64,000 bases of DNA, taken from assembly GCA_013350335.1 (NCBI GenBank), contig CM023541.1:41160739-41224738 (forward strand), written 5' to 3'. A program made the position numbers and the translations under genes. The DNA is from Chimonanthus salicifolius (taxonomy: Eukaryota > Streptophyta > Magnoliopsida > Laurales > Calycanthaceae). Below, piece after piece: positions 13,001-22,633 of the stretch (positions are counted from its first letter, which is position 1; the number at the start of each line of letters is the position of its first letter). The notes beneath the pieces are model-generated. The model was not told where the DNA came from. It did not search any database and saw only the letters and a list, made by a program, of their open reading frames with translations.

Positions 13001-16000
13001 TTTGAGCAGAATTCAACTCACCAAATCCTCTTATGAGCACATAGAAATCACCAAAAAGCTAATCTGTACATAAAACCCAAACAATCAGTTTCCTCTTCTA
13101 AGTCCAACCCAAGTCACCAATATCTTGTCTGAGCAAAACCCAGCAACATTTTCCTTTATGATCAAATCCGAAGTCACCGCTCTCCTTTCTTAAAGGGCGC
13201 AAAATCAAACCTTCCTTTTCAGATGGAGATCCAATCACCAAACAATTTTCTGAGCAAAACCAAAATCAGAAGATTCCTTCTTGAGCAAAACCCTAATCAT
13301 AACACTCCTTTCTGAGCAAAATAAAACCAGAGAACTCCTCTGCCTTAGTAAAATCTCAGTCAAATGACTCTTTCTGAGCAAAAACTCCTTTCTAAGAAAA
13401 CACCCACATCATCAATAATTCTGTTGAGCTCTCCATCGGTATGCAACTCGCCAAGTTCCCTATAGCTAAAGCCATTTGGGATCACTTAGCAAGGTTGTAT
13501 ACGCAGTCTAACTTTGCTAACAGGTACCAACTCGAGAATGACATTGCTTGGTTCAACAGGGAGATATGAGCATTCAATAAATTTATTCGGTTATGACTGA
13601 TTTCTAGGATCAACTTGCATTAACAGAACCTGCAGGCCTTAGTTCCATCGACCTTTATTGCACTTATCGCAAAGAAGGGGGACTTGTTCAGTTTTTTAGC
13701 GCTCTTCGGGATGAATTTGAGGCACTTCGAGGTTCCATTCTTCATCGTAGTCCCCTCCCTTCTATCAATGCAGTGGTTCACGAACTCTTAGCTCAAGAAG
13801 TTCGTTTAAAGTCTTATGTAGGAAATGGTCTTCTATCTATGCCTCGTTAGACTGTCTTAGCAGTACCATCCAAACCTTCTTCTAGTTCACAGACACGACA
13901 GCCCCAAGGTGGGAGACTTGCAATTGATGATTGCAGTTACTGTAAGCAGAAGGGTCATTGGAAGGCACAGTGTCCTCTGTTAATGAAAAGACAACACCAA
14001 CAAGTGTCAGCACCAAAGCAGCATCCCACAGCCACAGTTGTTCAGCCTATGAATGAATCTTCACCCTCTACTCCATCACTGTCCATCCTTGAAGATCAGT
14101 TGCAGAAGTTTCTTTATTCTCATCAGCCTAATGCATTGTCGACTGCTTCTTCATCCATAGGTGTGCCTCCTTCAGCTTCTTCAGGTATTTCTCCCTCTAC
14201 CTGGGTCTTCGACTCAGGAGCCACTCATCACATGTCTAATGATATTTCTCTGTTTACGTCTTTATCTCCTTCTCACCCATCTGTTTCTGTACTCACTGCT
14301 GATGGTACTCCCATGCCATTGGCAGGTGTTGGTTCTATCATGTATTCTCCCTTGTATCTTTCTGATGTTTATTGCATTTCCCATCTTACTTTTAATTTGA
14401 TCTCTATAAGTCAGTTATGTGACTCTGGGTACGCTGTTTATTTTTCTCCCACTTCATATTTTGTGTAGGATCCCCATTCCAAGAGGCTGATTGAGACCGG
14501 CCGTAGAGAATGAGGATTATATGTGTTAAAGCAGCTCCGGGTTCTCGATGTCGCAGCATTTTCAGTTGATTTGTCGTCTTTTCGTTTGAATCCCAGTTCA
14601 TCTAGTTTTTATTTATGGCATTCTAGACTTGGCCATGTTTCTATTTCACGTTTGAAGTATTTAGCCTCTACAGGAGCTTTAGGAAATTTACATTGTAGTG
14701 ACATTTCTTATTGCAGTGGATGTAAACTTATGAAGTTTTCTGCATTGCCTTTTAATAATAGTTCATCAATATCTCTTGCTCCTTTTGATTTAATTCATTC
14801 TGATGTGTGGGGATCAGCTCCTATTGCCACAAAAGGAGGGAACCGCTATTATGTTTCTTTTATTGATGATTATTCTCGTTATTGTTAGATTTATTTGATG
14901 AAATGTCGCTCGGAATTCTTTACCATTTTTCAAAATTTTCACTCACTCATTCGTACCCAGTTCTCTACCACTATTAAATGTTTTAGAGGTGATTTGGGTG
15001 GAGAGAGAGTATACCTCTGGTAATTTCTCTCAATTGCTTGCATCTGATGGAACCATTCATCAGTCATCCTACACTGACACTCCCAAGCAAAATGGAGTAG
15101 CAGAAAGAAAAAATATGCAAATCATTGACACTGCTTGCTATTTGTTACTCTCTGCCAGTGTTTCCTAGCACCTTTTGGGGAGAAGCTGATCTCACCACAA
15201 CTCAGGTGATCAACAAAATTCCTTCTGCCATCACCTCTGGCAAATCTCTTTTTGAACGGTTATACATGTTTTGTGCTTCGTCCTCATAGTGAGCGCACTA
15301 AATTATCTGAACGCTCTGCAATGTGTATTTTTCTGGATTATGGTGATGGACAAAAATGATATCGCTGTTATGATCCTATTGTACAAAAATTGTATGTATC
15401 TCGTCATGTTGTTTTTCTTGAACATATTCCTTTTTCTGTTTCATCTAACTCTGTCACTGTTCCTAAATCTAAGCTCCTATACATTGATCATTTCTCTACT
15501 GTTGATGATTTGTCTGTGTCTGCTAAAGTGTCTGCATTGCCTAACTCTGTTTCACCTATTTGTTCTACTCCTGTTGAAGCTGTATCCTCTGCAGATATTG
15601 ATCCTCCCTCTCCACCAGCTGACGCTCCTTCAACTTCTAATGATGTGGATCTTGCTACTACCCGATATCCTTCGAGAGTTCGTAAGCCTCCAACTCATTT
15701 TGGTTATTCTCATGATGATTTTGGTTATTATTGTTACTCTCCCTCATTTTCTTCTTTTCTCGCTTCCATTCATACTTCGTCTGAACCAACCTCCTATAAG
15801 AAGGCTATTTGTGATCCTCTTTGGTAACAGGCTATGGATGAAAAGCTTTCTGCATTGTATAAGACTAGTACATGGGATTTAGTACATCTTCCTCCAGACA
15901 AACATACAATTGGTTACAAATGGGTGTATAAAATTAAGACCAAGTATGACGGTTTTATGGAGCGCTATAAGGCCCGTTTAGTTGCTAAGGGTTTTGCACA

Positions 16001-17749
16001 AGAATATGGCATTGATTACGAGGAGACTTTTGCCCCTGTTGCAAAAATGTCCAATCACCAAACAATTTTCTGAGCAAAACCAAAATCAGAAGATTCCTTC
16101 TTGAGCAAAACCCAATCATAACACTCCTTTCTGAGCAAAATAAAACCAGAGAACTCCTCTGTCTTAGTAAAATCTCAGATAAATGACTCTTTCTGAGCAA
16201 AAACTCCTTTCTAAGAAAACACCCACATCACCAATCCCAAGTCCATTGTGTCTGGTTCAAAACGTTGGGTCGGCACCAGATCGAGAATCCAACTGAAAAA
16301 CTCCAAAGGCAAAATCTGAAGCAGAACCCACAAGATCCAAATCGAAAAAAAATCGATGCAAAACCTCAGCAGACCAACAGATCTGATCGGCCAGAGGGGC
16401 ACAACACTCCTGCGTGAGATCAGATTGGAGAATAGAACTGGGGCGAGAGGCAAGACGTAGAGAGGCACGACACTCCTGCGTAAGAACAGATCTGAGAGAA
16501 GAGCATCAACTAGAGAAGAAAGAAGGCGGCAAATGGCAAGAGATGGGATTACCGATCGAACCAAGCTCGTGATACCATATTAGAATTTGATAATCTATAT
16601 CATAAACACAATACAATGTACATGTATACTAAACACTGCACAAACCCTAATTAGCCCTAAGAAATTAAAGGACAAAACTACCCTTAATAATAAAAGGAAA
16701 ATACAACTTTAACAGTGGCCACTCCAATTGAGACCAACCATCACTTTGGAATTTATGATAGTGTTCTTGACAATCCTAGTAAGTTTCAATTCCAATTTTT
16801 GGTATATTGGAATATTCACAACCCTCTTCAACCCACTTGCATAAAACTACTATTCATCTTATCCAAAAGCAATTTGTAGGTAAAAATAGTAGGACCCACC
16901 ACAGTTAGCTTGATTTCTATAACAGACTAGAGGTCTCAGATTCGACCCATCCTAAAGTAACCCAATACGAGAGGCTTGCAGTAGCTTCATGTATCCATGA
17001 GATTTGTCTCGCCTCCACTGGGGTGAGGATTTGTGGGAAGAGAGAGAGGGAAGCTGTGTTTGGATGCAGAAAACTTAAAGCAAGAGACTTCTCCTAGTGA
17101 AGAAGAACTGAGGGGAAGATGTATCTCATGCTAACGGCAATCTTCTCCTGGGAATGAAGAAATGAGAAGAATTACATGTTTTAAGTGGACCTCACTTTCT
17201 CGTCCTCTTTTCATCCAAACAGGAGAAACTCAAGGTTCTCTAGCATCCAAACACAGCACAGAGAGATAGAACATAACGAAAAAGAGAAAAAAAAAAAAAA
17301 AAACGAAGAATTATCACAATTCTGTTGAAATCAATTCCACATTCTTCTCAAGAAAACTCCCACAAATGAAAAGAAGGAAACAAAATGACACTAACAAGAG
17401 AAATCGAAACGAAAGCAATAAAACCTTCTTCTTCTATCATTGTACGCAGAACCGCACGCAGTTCTTTCAACCGCCGTCTCGTCGCCAGCCCATGACACGT
17501 GGCTAGGCGCAAGAACCTAGAATCTGAGACAACCGCCAGAGCATCAGAATCTATTCTTGAATTGGGGGGATTGGAGAGAGAAACGAGTACCGCTGATGAA
17601 CAACTCTTTACGAAGGAGCAATGGAAGATTGGGGGGAGAGGATTTGTGGGCATTGGGGAAATAAGAGAAAAGTAGAAGGGTTTTGTTAGGGTTTTAGGAG
17701 AGAGAAATCGAGGAAGGGTTTTGAATCGACGGAGATGGTGGAATAGCAT
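4030..17749 (-). CDS. P-class pentatricopeptide repeat protein, At1g13630-like (copy 1)
   Basis: Two exons: 17749-17425 and 6332-4030. The donor GAAG|GTTTTATT and acceptor TTGCCAG|GTTCTGG join in phase to give [14 protein letters not shown]; the product is 875 residues. The start chosen is [10 protein letters not shown]. The N-terminus is Arg/Ser-rich and amphipathic, suggesting mitochondrial import (inference). From about residue 150 there are around 18 P-type 35-residue repeats of the VTYN.LI.G.C..G style, with no E, DYW or SMR domain. Family knowledge: such proteins bind organellar transcripts for stabilisation, splicing or translation. The order and wording of motifs match Arabidopsis At1g13630 as I remember it. 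Oddities: an 11-kb intron packed with transposons, an in-frame 42-bp duplication at 5018-5101, and a C-terminal tail of 75 residues gained by loss of the ancestral stop. It may be expressed, but intron length leaves this uncertain. Confidence 0.9.
5018..5101 (-). repeat. 42-bp in-frame tandem duplication inside the PPR gene
   Basis: The segment starting TTTCATCTTGGTTAGATCCC occurs twice at a 42-base period. It adds 14 residues ([14 protein letters not shown] after [14 protein letters not shown]), so one PPR helix pair is partly repeated and the 35-residue register is broken there. Unit 2 has a deletion in this area, so the ancestral state cannot be read from it. Confidence 0.85.
6840..8278 (+). 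pseudogene. Old Ty1/copia element, left part (gag zinc knuckle to RT)
   Basis: Antisense to the PPR gene and inside its intron. At about 6905-6945, resuming at 7187, it encodes a CX2CX4HX4C zinc knuckle (CTKCGKTTH...C) split by a solo LTR. At 7550-7870 it reads as the pre-integrase domain: [14 protein letters not shown], then [10 protein letters not shown], then [10 protein letters not shown]. At 8041-8278 it reads as reverse transcriptase with the YVDD signature ([11 protein letters not shown]) and EFENKDLSF, ending at LDCELV where the 8.4-kb copia is inserted. Stops and an internal deletion (about 7870-8040) make it dead. The same gag/pre-integrase piece is in unit 2, so it predates the duplication. 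Confidence 0.85.
6951..7186 (+). mobile_element. Solo LTR, 236 bp, with 5-bp target duplication
   Basis: Starts TGTTGTGGGACTC and ends TTTTCTACA (TG...CA). It is flanked on both sides by TCATG (6946-6950 and 7187-7191). An internal TATTTATACTTG box followed by CAATACAATACAG looks like a U3/R promoter on the plus strand. Unit 2 lacks it (empty site near 25190-25200), so it inserted after the segmental duplication. It interrupts the zinc knuckle of the older copia fragment. No internal retrotransposon region is attached. Confidence 0.9.
8279..8415 (-). repeat. 3' LTR of the copia element
   Basis: On the minus strand it starts TGTTAAAGTTGTAT and ends AGATTCTAATA. It is 137 bp and pairs with 16578-16714. 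On its inner side lies a purine-rich tract (minus strand GAGGGCAGG, 8416-8424), the expected plus-strand primer site. The outer flank is GTGGA (8274-8278). Confidence 0.9.
8420..12600 (-). pseudogene. Copia gag-pol (main copy, frameshifted)
   Basis: In 5' to 3' order on the minus strand: gag start [18 protein letters not shown] (12599); a gag zinc knuckle [14 protein letters not shown] near 11850; protease [11 protein letters not shown] near 11580; pre-integrase and integrase core (HSDVWGP, then [14 protein letters not shown], 11140-10870); RT start [21 protein letters not shown] near 9720-9770; RT core [10 protein letters not shown] near 9610; the YVDD region near 9380; RNase H ending [13 protein letters not shown] near 8600. 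Several frame breaks occur, including an extra base in the YVDD region. The gene order protease-integrase-RT-RNase H is diagnostic of copia. No intact product is possible. Confidence 0.92.
12620..12905. repeat. GGGCCTG-rich minisatellite-like array in copia leader
   Basis: The motif CTGGGCCTG or close variants (TGGGCTTG, TGGGCATG) recurs about ten times at 15-35 base spacing between gag and the leader repeats. It is far GC-richer than its surroundings. The minus-strand reading is Gln/Pro-rich ([12 protein letters not shown]), but nothing supports expression. It may be a leader-specific tandem expansion of this family. Confidence 0.6.
13230..13416. repeat. Direct repeat flanking the inverted insert, left copy
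   Basis: About 187 bases of copia leader (TCCAATCACCAAACAATTTT to CCCACATCATCAAT). Nearly identical to 16050-16235 in the same orientation, so the inverted gag-pol block is bracketed by a leader duplication. It contains several copies of the motif TGAGCAAAA. Confidence 0.93.
13417..16049 (+). pseudogene. Inverted copy of copia gag-pol (gag to early RT)
   Basis: This plus-strand segment is an inverted duplicate of 12378-9695 of the same element. It starts within gag (MQLAKF...[14 protein letters not shown]), passes the zinc knuckle ([16 protein letters not shown], 13930), protease ([11 protein letters not shown], 14205), integrase (HSDVWG near 14800) and RT start ([16 protein letters not shown] near 15965), and stops abruptly at 16049. 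It has its own frameshifts and a deletion of about 45 bases near 15265 relative to the main copy, so it comes from a diverged template or has drifted since. No gene function remains. The pair forms a long inverted repeat. Confidence 0.93.
16050..16235. repeat. Direct repeat flanking the inverted insert, right copy
   Basis: Second copy of the leader repeat; it differs from the left copy by only a few bases. It continues without break into the rest of the leader and the primer-binding site, so this is the copy in its original context at the 5' side. Confidence 0.93.
16561..16577 (-). other. Primer-binding site of the copia element
   Basis: Minus-strand TGGTATCACGAGCTTGG abuts the LTR end. The first eight bases (TGGTATCA) match the initiator methionine tRNA complement used by most plant copia elements; the standard form is TGGTATCAGAGC. 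This fixes both LTR boundary and element orientation. Confidence 0.85.
16578..16714 (-). repeat. 5' LTR of the copia element
   Basis: It is 137 bp and about 95% identical to the LTR at 8279-8415 by eye. On its inner side the minus strand continues directly into TGGTATCACGAGCTTGG, the primer-binding site. The outer flank is GTGGC (16715-16719). Confidence 0.9.
16715..16860 (+). pseudogene. Old Ty1/copia element, right part of split RT
   Basis: Directly after the inserted copia, the plus-strand frame resumes as [10 protein letters not shown], the segment that in copia RT follows the C-terminal LDCELV half ending at 8278. The reading then decays (stops, no RNase H visible). Together with 6840-8278 this shows an older plus-strand copia interrupted by the younger minus-strand one. 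Confidence 0.75.
17053..17257. mobile_element. MITE with GCTGTGTTTGGATGC inverted ends
   Basis: The 15-bp ends GCTGTGTTTGGATGC and GCATCCAAACACAGC are perfect inverted repeats 205 bases apart, inside the PPR intron near exon 1. The right end and interior persist in unit 2 (25970-26172) but its left end is replaced. The interior has no coding. Related GCTGCATTTGGATGG ends occur at 34652 and 38666. Confidence 0.7.
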
Positions 17750-19034
17750 CGAAGCATTTCCAAACTTCCGACACGAATTAACCTCTGAATCTATGTGGCG
17801 ATACGGGCGGTTCGGATCGTGTCGGAACAGGACTTTTTTTCTTTATATCGTTAGATGTGATTTCGGATATAATAACGTAGGAAGATCTTTATTTTTTTTA
17901 TAATAATATAATAAGGTTGAAATAAATTCTTTTTAATTCGTCAATTCATATCTTGAAAACAAAATTCTTTTTCTAATTTTTAGGTTTTTTTTTACAAACT
18001 TTGCCTTTTTGTTTGCTCATATGAAAGCTAACTCTCAATGGTTCAACAAGCAAACAATTGAGATTCATTCCATGGGCATCTTAAACTATCAATTTTATAC
18101 TTAGTAGGAAGCATGCATTTTGTATAAGTAATATTTGATAAAAAATTATAGAGAATATTTTTTTCATTTATAATTTTTTTATTCTTAGATACTAATACAA
18201 AATCATCTCAATTATATTCTCAAAATTATCAAATTTAATCATAAAATCTCCTTTTCTGTTTTAGTCAATTTTATTTACAAACTTTCTCTATTTCTAGATA
18301 ATAATATGATAAAGTTAAACAAAATTCTTACAACTCACCAAATCTCATCTTAAAATATCTTTTTCTACTTTTTTAAGTATTTTTTTACAATTTTTTTATT
18401 TTTTATTTGCCAATGTAGAAATAAATCACAACCATTTAACGAGCGAATGATTAAGATCCATTTAACAGACAAATAAATCTCTCTTTATATAAAGATAAAT
18501 TAGATACAATACCAGTTAACATGTATATAAAAAAAATATTAAACATGTCTGTAATAATTACTTAGCATTGTCATCTTAAATAACCAGATCTAACATAAAT
18601 ACAGAGACAAAACTCAATTGCTCTGAACTCTCGAGTAATCGAGTGTAAAATGACAAAAAGTATGATTGTAGGTAGGATAGGATGAAAGCATAGGACTTGA
18701 AAGAATTGTCAAAAATATATTGAAATATTATTAAAAAAAAGAGATAATATCAAGGTATTTTTAAGTTATTAGTTCTATTAGAATATTATAAAAATGTTGA
18801 AAAAATAAAATAATTAAAGATTAAAATATATCATAATGCATATTTAAAAGCTTAAAATAATACATTTTTAACTTTGGGCAACCACCAAAACAATAACGTG
18901 ATTAGCTCGTGAAATATCATGACAAATCATTTATAGAAATATTTTAAAACATTTGAAGAGGTTAAAATTTGAGATATTTATAGAAAATATTCATGACAAA
19001 AAATGGCTATTGATAATGACGACAAACTTAATTC
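17750..19034. other. 5' flank of PPR copy 1 and AT-rich spacer
   Basis: Immediately upstream of the minus-strand PPR start. The first 130 bases match unit 2 and would hold the promoter and 5' leader; I cannot place a convincing TATA box. Beyond 17900 it is AT-rich non-coding DNA shared with unit 2 (27630-28290, 31780-32200). No other gene is seen. Confidence 0.5.
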
Positions 19035-19035
19035 T

Positions 19036-19505
19036 AAGGTGTTGGCCTTGTGGTTGAGACACAAGACTTAAGGGTTGAAGTCTTGGATTTTGTCACGCCC
19101 CGAACAAGGATGTGGGCCCGGAACGCGACTAATTTTTATTTTTTTTTAAAAACCAAATCTAATTATCAAGTCTATGGGCTTAAGTGAGAGTCCCACATCG
19201 GTAATGAAGGGTGACTGAGTGGGGGATTTAAGAGGTCATCCCCCCCTTGACTAAGTAAGACGTGTTTTGGGCCTGGCCATGTGGGCCCGGGCCCGGGCCC
19301 AAAGGCAAAACCCTGTGGGTTCGAACTGTGTGCAGGCCCAAAGTGGACAATTTCTTACTGAGTCAAGCCCTAAGTCCTGTGTTTGGGTCGGGTCGTTACA
19401 GGTTTAATCATTGGTAACTCCAATGAAGGATCACTCTCAGTGGGACATGTGCATAGTAAGGTTCCACCGCTTAAACCCGGCATGTGTGTAGGGAGCTGAA
19501 CAACT
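19036..19505 (+). mobile_element. tRNA-derived SINE interrupted by a solo LTR
   Basis: The left part (19036-19090) has an A-box-like GGCCTTGTGGTTGAG and the start of the B box. The right part (19401-19505) continues the body (GGACATGTGCATAGTAAGGTTCCACCGCTT). The uninterrupted counterpart is at 32209-32435. The split lies in or beside the B box. Confidence 0.7.
19091..19400 (+). mobile_element. Solo LTR, 310 bp, with TGTCACGCCCCG/GGGTCGTTACA ends
   Basis: TG...CA ends with flanks GATTT/GGTTT (4 of 5 match). Contains the TCCCACATCGG motif common in plant LTRs and a GGCCCAAAGTGGACAAT block. Unit 2 has the empty site near 32270, so it inserted after the duplication. There is no internal region, so I call it solo. 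It shares end sequence and the GGCCCAAAG.GGACAAT block with the LTR-like insertion at 60863. Confidence 0.85.
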
Positions 19506-21145
19506 TCTTGTGATATTTTGAAATTCGAAGTATGTTTTTGTGATCCTGCATTCTAAGATAAAGAACCACTTATTTATCAAATTGGGTCTCAATCATGATA
19601 GTCACAAATACAAAGTCTATTATTAACATCTAATTACCAAACAAATAAAAATGATTAAAAATGATTTGAGTTTGGAATTACCATTGGCTGTACATGACTT
19701 CAGATACTTTCTCAAGGCTCAACAGCTTGAGCTTTTTGGATTGAATGAGAAAAACATAAAAGAAGAAAAAACCAATCGCCCATTTGGTGTGATTTAATTT
19801 TGTAGAAGAATGAGCACTGAGTGGTATAAGAGAACTCAGTTGAGAATAAAAAATTCTCTTTTTTTTTAATAAAAAACTAATAAATTTATAAAATAGATGG
19901 TGACATCAAAAATTTAAAAATAATATATAAGCAAAGGCTATTATTAAAATGATTACAAATGATGTGAGTTTGGGAAAGATACACTTGGTGAGTTGGTGGT
20001 ACAAGTCAATGCAGTTTAAATAATTAAACATTTGCTTTATTTTTTATTTAATTACTTCAACAAATTCATAAATAGATGACGGAAACCTTAATGACATCAA
20101 AAGATTAAAAGCTTAAATATAAGCAACAAAGTTGATCTACTTAGTCAGCCTAACCCACATCGATTTACCAAAAATCAATGTGTCAAATAATCTGGGGTGA
20201 AAAATGTATTGCGTTGATATAAAGCGTACGGCAATGTATCGCTTGTTACAAGGCCGATACGCCTACACCTGTCCATCACCCGTCCCACCTATCCGTCCCA
20301 TGTCCAGACCCCGATGGCAACACACTCATGTGTTGCGATCAATATGTATCGATTGGGATTTTGCTGCAACGTTGCAGCCATTACGCCGCTTTGTTTTACC
20401 CGTACTCTCAAGATTTATGGATTAACATCAACTAAAAAAAATTAATTGAATGGACCAAGTTTTGAATTTAATTATTTAAAAATAAATTATAGAAATGCAT
20501 TAGAAAGAGTTCACTTTCAATTGGAGTTATCTGATCAAATTGATCCTTCAGTAATGTGATAATTGGAACGCTTCTAAAGTTCTGCTACAATCGATAAGGA
20601 CAACCAGCCAAACGTGCACTCACTAATATAATAAAAAGGAAAAAATTATGAATATTTAATGATCGACAAGACGACTAAGTCATTATATAATGGTTGATTT
20701 GGTGATCTAAAGCCTATTCCATTTGCCCATTTCATCCTTTTTCTTTTGAAAAAAAAAAAACTTTATGTTGATAACAAAAATGTTTATATTAGTTTTATTT
20801 TAATAGTCATTTAAATGTTGAAAAACATTAAATTAAAATATAATACAATGGTGGAGACAATGTAGTTTGACAAAAGTATTTTAGGTTTTTGGCTGTGAGT
20901 GAAATATCCATATCTTGTAACTTAATATTTTTGTCATTTTATATTACTAATATATGCGTTAGGACCTGAATATTCATCCGTTTAGGAGTAGTTTGAAACA
21001 TTGCTCTAATATCACTTGTTAAGACCTGAATATCCAAATTAAAAGAGTAAAAGACTAATATGTTAGGTAAAGTGACCCAAATCTTTTATAAAAACGATGT
21101 GACTACTCTTTTTATATCCATCTATAAAAGTCCAATAAATATTAA
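19506..21145. other. AT-rich non-coding block shared by both units
   Basis: Matches 32440-33930 of unit 2 by eye. A locally GC-richer island at 20140-20420 (GCGTTGATATAAAGCGTACGG) gives a 73-codon chance frame that is not conserved in unit 2 (33160-33370), so it is not annotated as a gene. No repeats with clear termini are seen. Confidence 0.55.
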
Positions 21146-21509
21146 TTGATGTATCAAAATATCTTAAAAAACTGAAGTTTTTTTTAATTTACGTGTGAGA
21201 AACTGTGGGATATCCAGCGTAAAACTCCTACGGATGAGCTCACTACCTCTAAGGCACACCAAGATTAGACTATGAAGGTTCGAACTCACAACTTCCCGGT
21301 TCAGACCATTTTAACGACACCATGTAAACGACACCATGTAGGTAAAAAACCTACTTTTCATATTAATTCTGTTTTTATAGGGTATCCAAAGGTGCTAAGC
21401 CACATGAATGACTTATTATTTTTTTTATGAGAAAGAACGACTGCTTCAAAGTTAAAGAATGAGCTATGTGAAATCATATCAATCGATGATGGTATCTAAG
21501 GATAAATTA
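21146..21509 (-). mobile_element. Unit-1-specific insertion containing a minus-strand SINE (family A)
   Basis: Unit 2 jumps directly across this point (near 33935). Within it, from the poly-T at 21179 to about 21320, the minus strand reads like the SINE copies at 36505 and 46666: a GTTCGAACC B box, CTAATCTTGGTGTGCC, then GATATCCCACAG and CACACGTAAAT before a poly-A. The full insertion is larger than one SINE, so other DNA is included. Confidence 0.65.
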
Positions 21510-22442
21510 TCGATTCTCGATTGAGTCACCACAAATTGGTATGAAATTTCAATCCCAGTCTTTAAATTGAAATTTACCATTTTTCTCTATTCAAAAGTTG
21601 CGATTAGAAATTTACACCAGTTTTTGTGAGTTAGTTTACCGGGGATAGTTTCTCCATATTTAAGAGACGACATAAATAGAGAGAAAATAGAGGGGGAGCA
21701 ATTCTCCTACGAGAGTTTTGTGTAATTAGACATAGATTTTATTGTATTGTCAATTTTACCCTTACCGACTCACTTAATTTTACCTTTACCGACTCACTTA
21801 CCAGCACTGGAAAATAGATTAAATCGGTGGCTCACCAAGTGTCTAGTAAGTGATCCGGTAATTGAGCCGATTTGTTGTTCATTCTTTTTTCTAATTTTCA
21901 GTAGGATAGGGGTGAAAGGTAAAATTGACAATACACAAGGACCCATGTCTAATTACACAAAACTTCCGTACAAGGATTGCTGGCCTAAATAGAGTTTCAT
22001 CTTTATTTAAATATAATTTTAAGAAAATAAAAATATTCTATAGTGGATGAAATTTTATTAACCAAAACTACAAAACTACTTGCACGGGTAGATCAATTAG
22101 TCTAAGCTTTTAGAATTAGACTAGAGGTTTTCAGTTATCCATGGGATTAATTTGACCACCAACGTAACGTAAGGTGAAAATACCCATGTTATCTAAAAAA
22201 ATACTACAAAAATAGAATAAATTATTAGTTATAAATGAAACTTTCTGATAATTTTTTGTACATAAAAATTTAAAATATTTTAAAAATACTAAACTTATCC
22301 TCAAGTAGTAGCATTTTATATCATATTCTGATGTGATAAATTATTTAATAAGTATTTAATTAATCCCTAAAAACCTATTAATAGTGCTAGATTGCATGAG
22401 CTTAAAGATATAAATGAATAGTCCAAAATATAAAAGAATAGC

Positions 22443-22633
22443 CCGAAGACTTTGGAGTGATGGTCATGAACCCACTTTAAGAAATGAGAGTTATGAGTTT
22501 GATTCTTACTCCACCATAAAAGGTCACTCTCAGTTGAGTTACCTCTTGTGTGTGTTTAGAGAGATTGCCACATGCACAATAAATTAGTAAGGTACTCTAA
22601 TAGATCTGAACATTGTCATAAAAAAAAATATAT
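22443..22633 (+). mobile_element. SINE family B copy
   Basis: Starts GGAGTGATGGTCATGAACCC and has a B-box-like GAGTTTGATTC. The 3' end ACTCTAATAGATCTGAACATTGTCATAAAAAAAA is shared with copies at 29219, 31000, 38435, 40150 and 47075. It is non-coding. The unit-2 counterpart (34547) is 3'-truncated. Confidence 0.6.

Larger units (their letters stand above)
8279..16714 (-). mobile_element. Copia retrotransposon with an inverted self-copy inside
   Basis: Bounded by two same-orientation 137-bp LTRs (8279-8415 and 16578-16714) and near-matching 5-bp flanks GTGGA/GTGGC. Minus-strand order: 5' LTR, tRNA-Met primer-binding site (16577-16561), leader, a 2.63-kb inverted gag-pol copy (13417-16049), leader again, gag-pol (12600-8420), polypurine-like GAGTTTGAGGGCAGG, 3' LTR. 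The LTRs differ at about five bases and two indels, suggesting a moderately old insertion. It sits in the RT domain of an older plus-strand copia and in the intron of PPR copy 1, in the same sense as the PPR gene. Gag-pol is frameshifted, so the element is non-autonomous. Confidence 0.93.

Noticed and set aside
15271..15882. 203-codon Leu-rich plus-strand frame
   Set aside because: Out-of-frame shadow of the inverted copia gag-pol; the real frame there is 15390-15827. The matching minus-strand shadow lies at 9858-10271.
20204..20425. 73-codon frame in a GC-richer island
   Set aside because: The unit-2 counterpart (33160-33370) does not keep the frame, so no selection for a protein.
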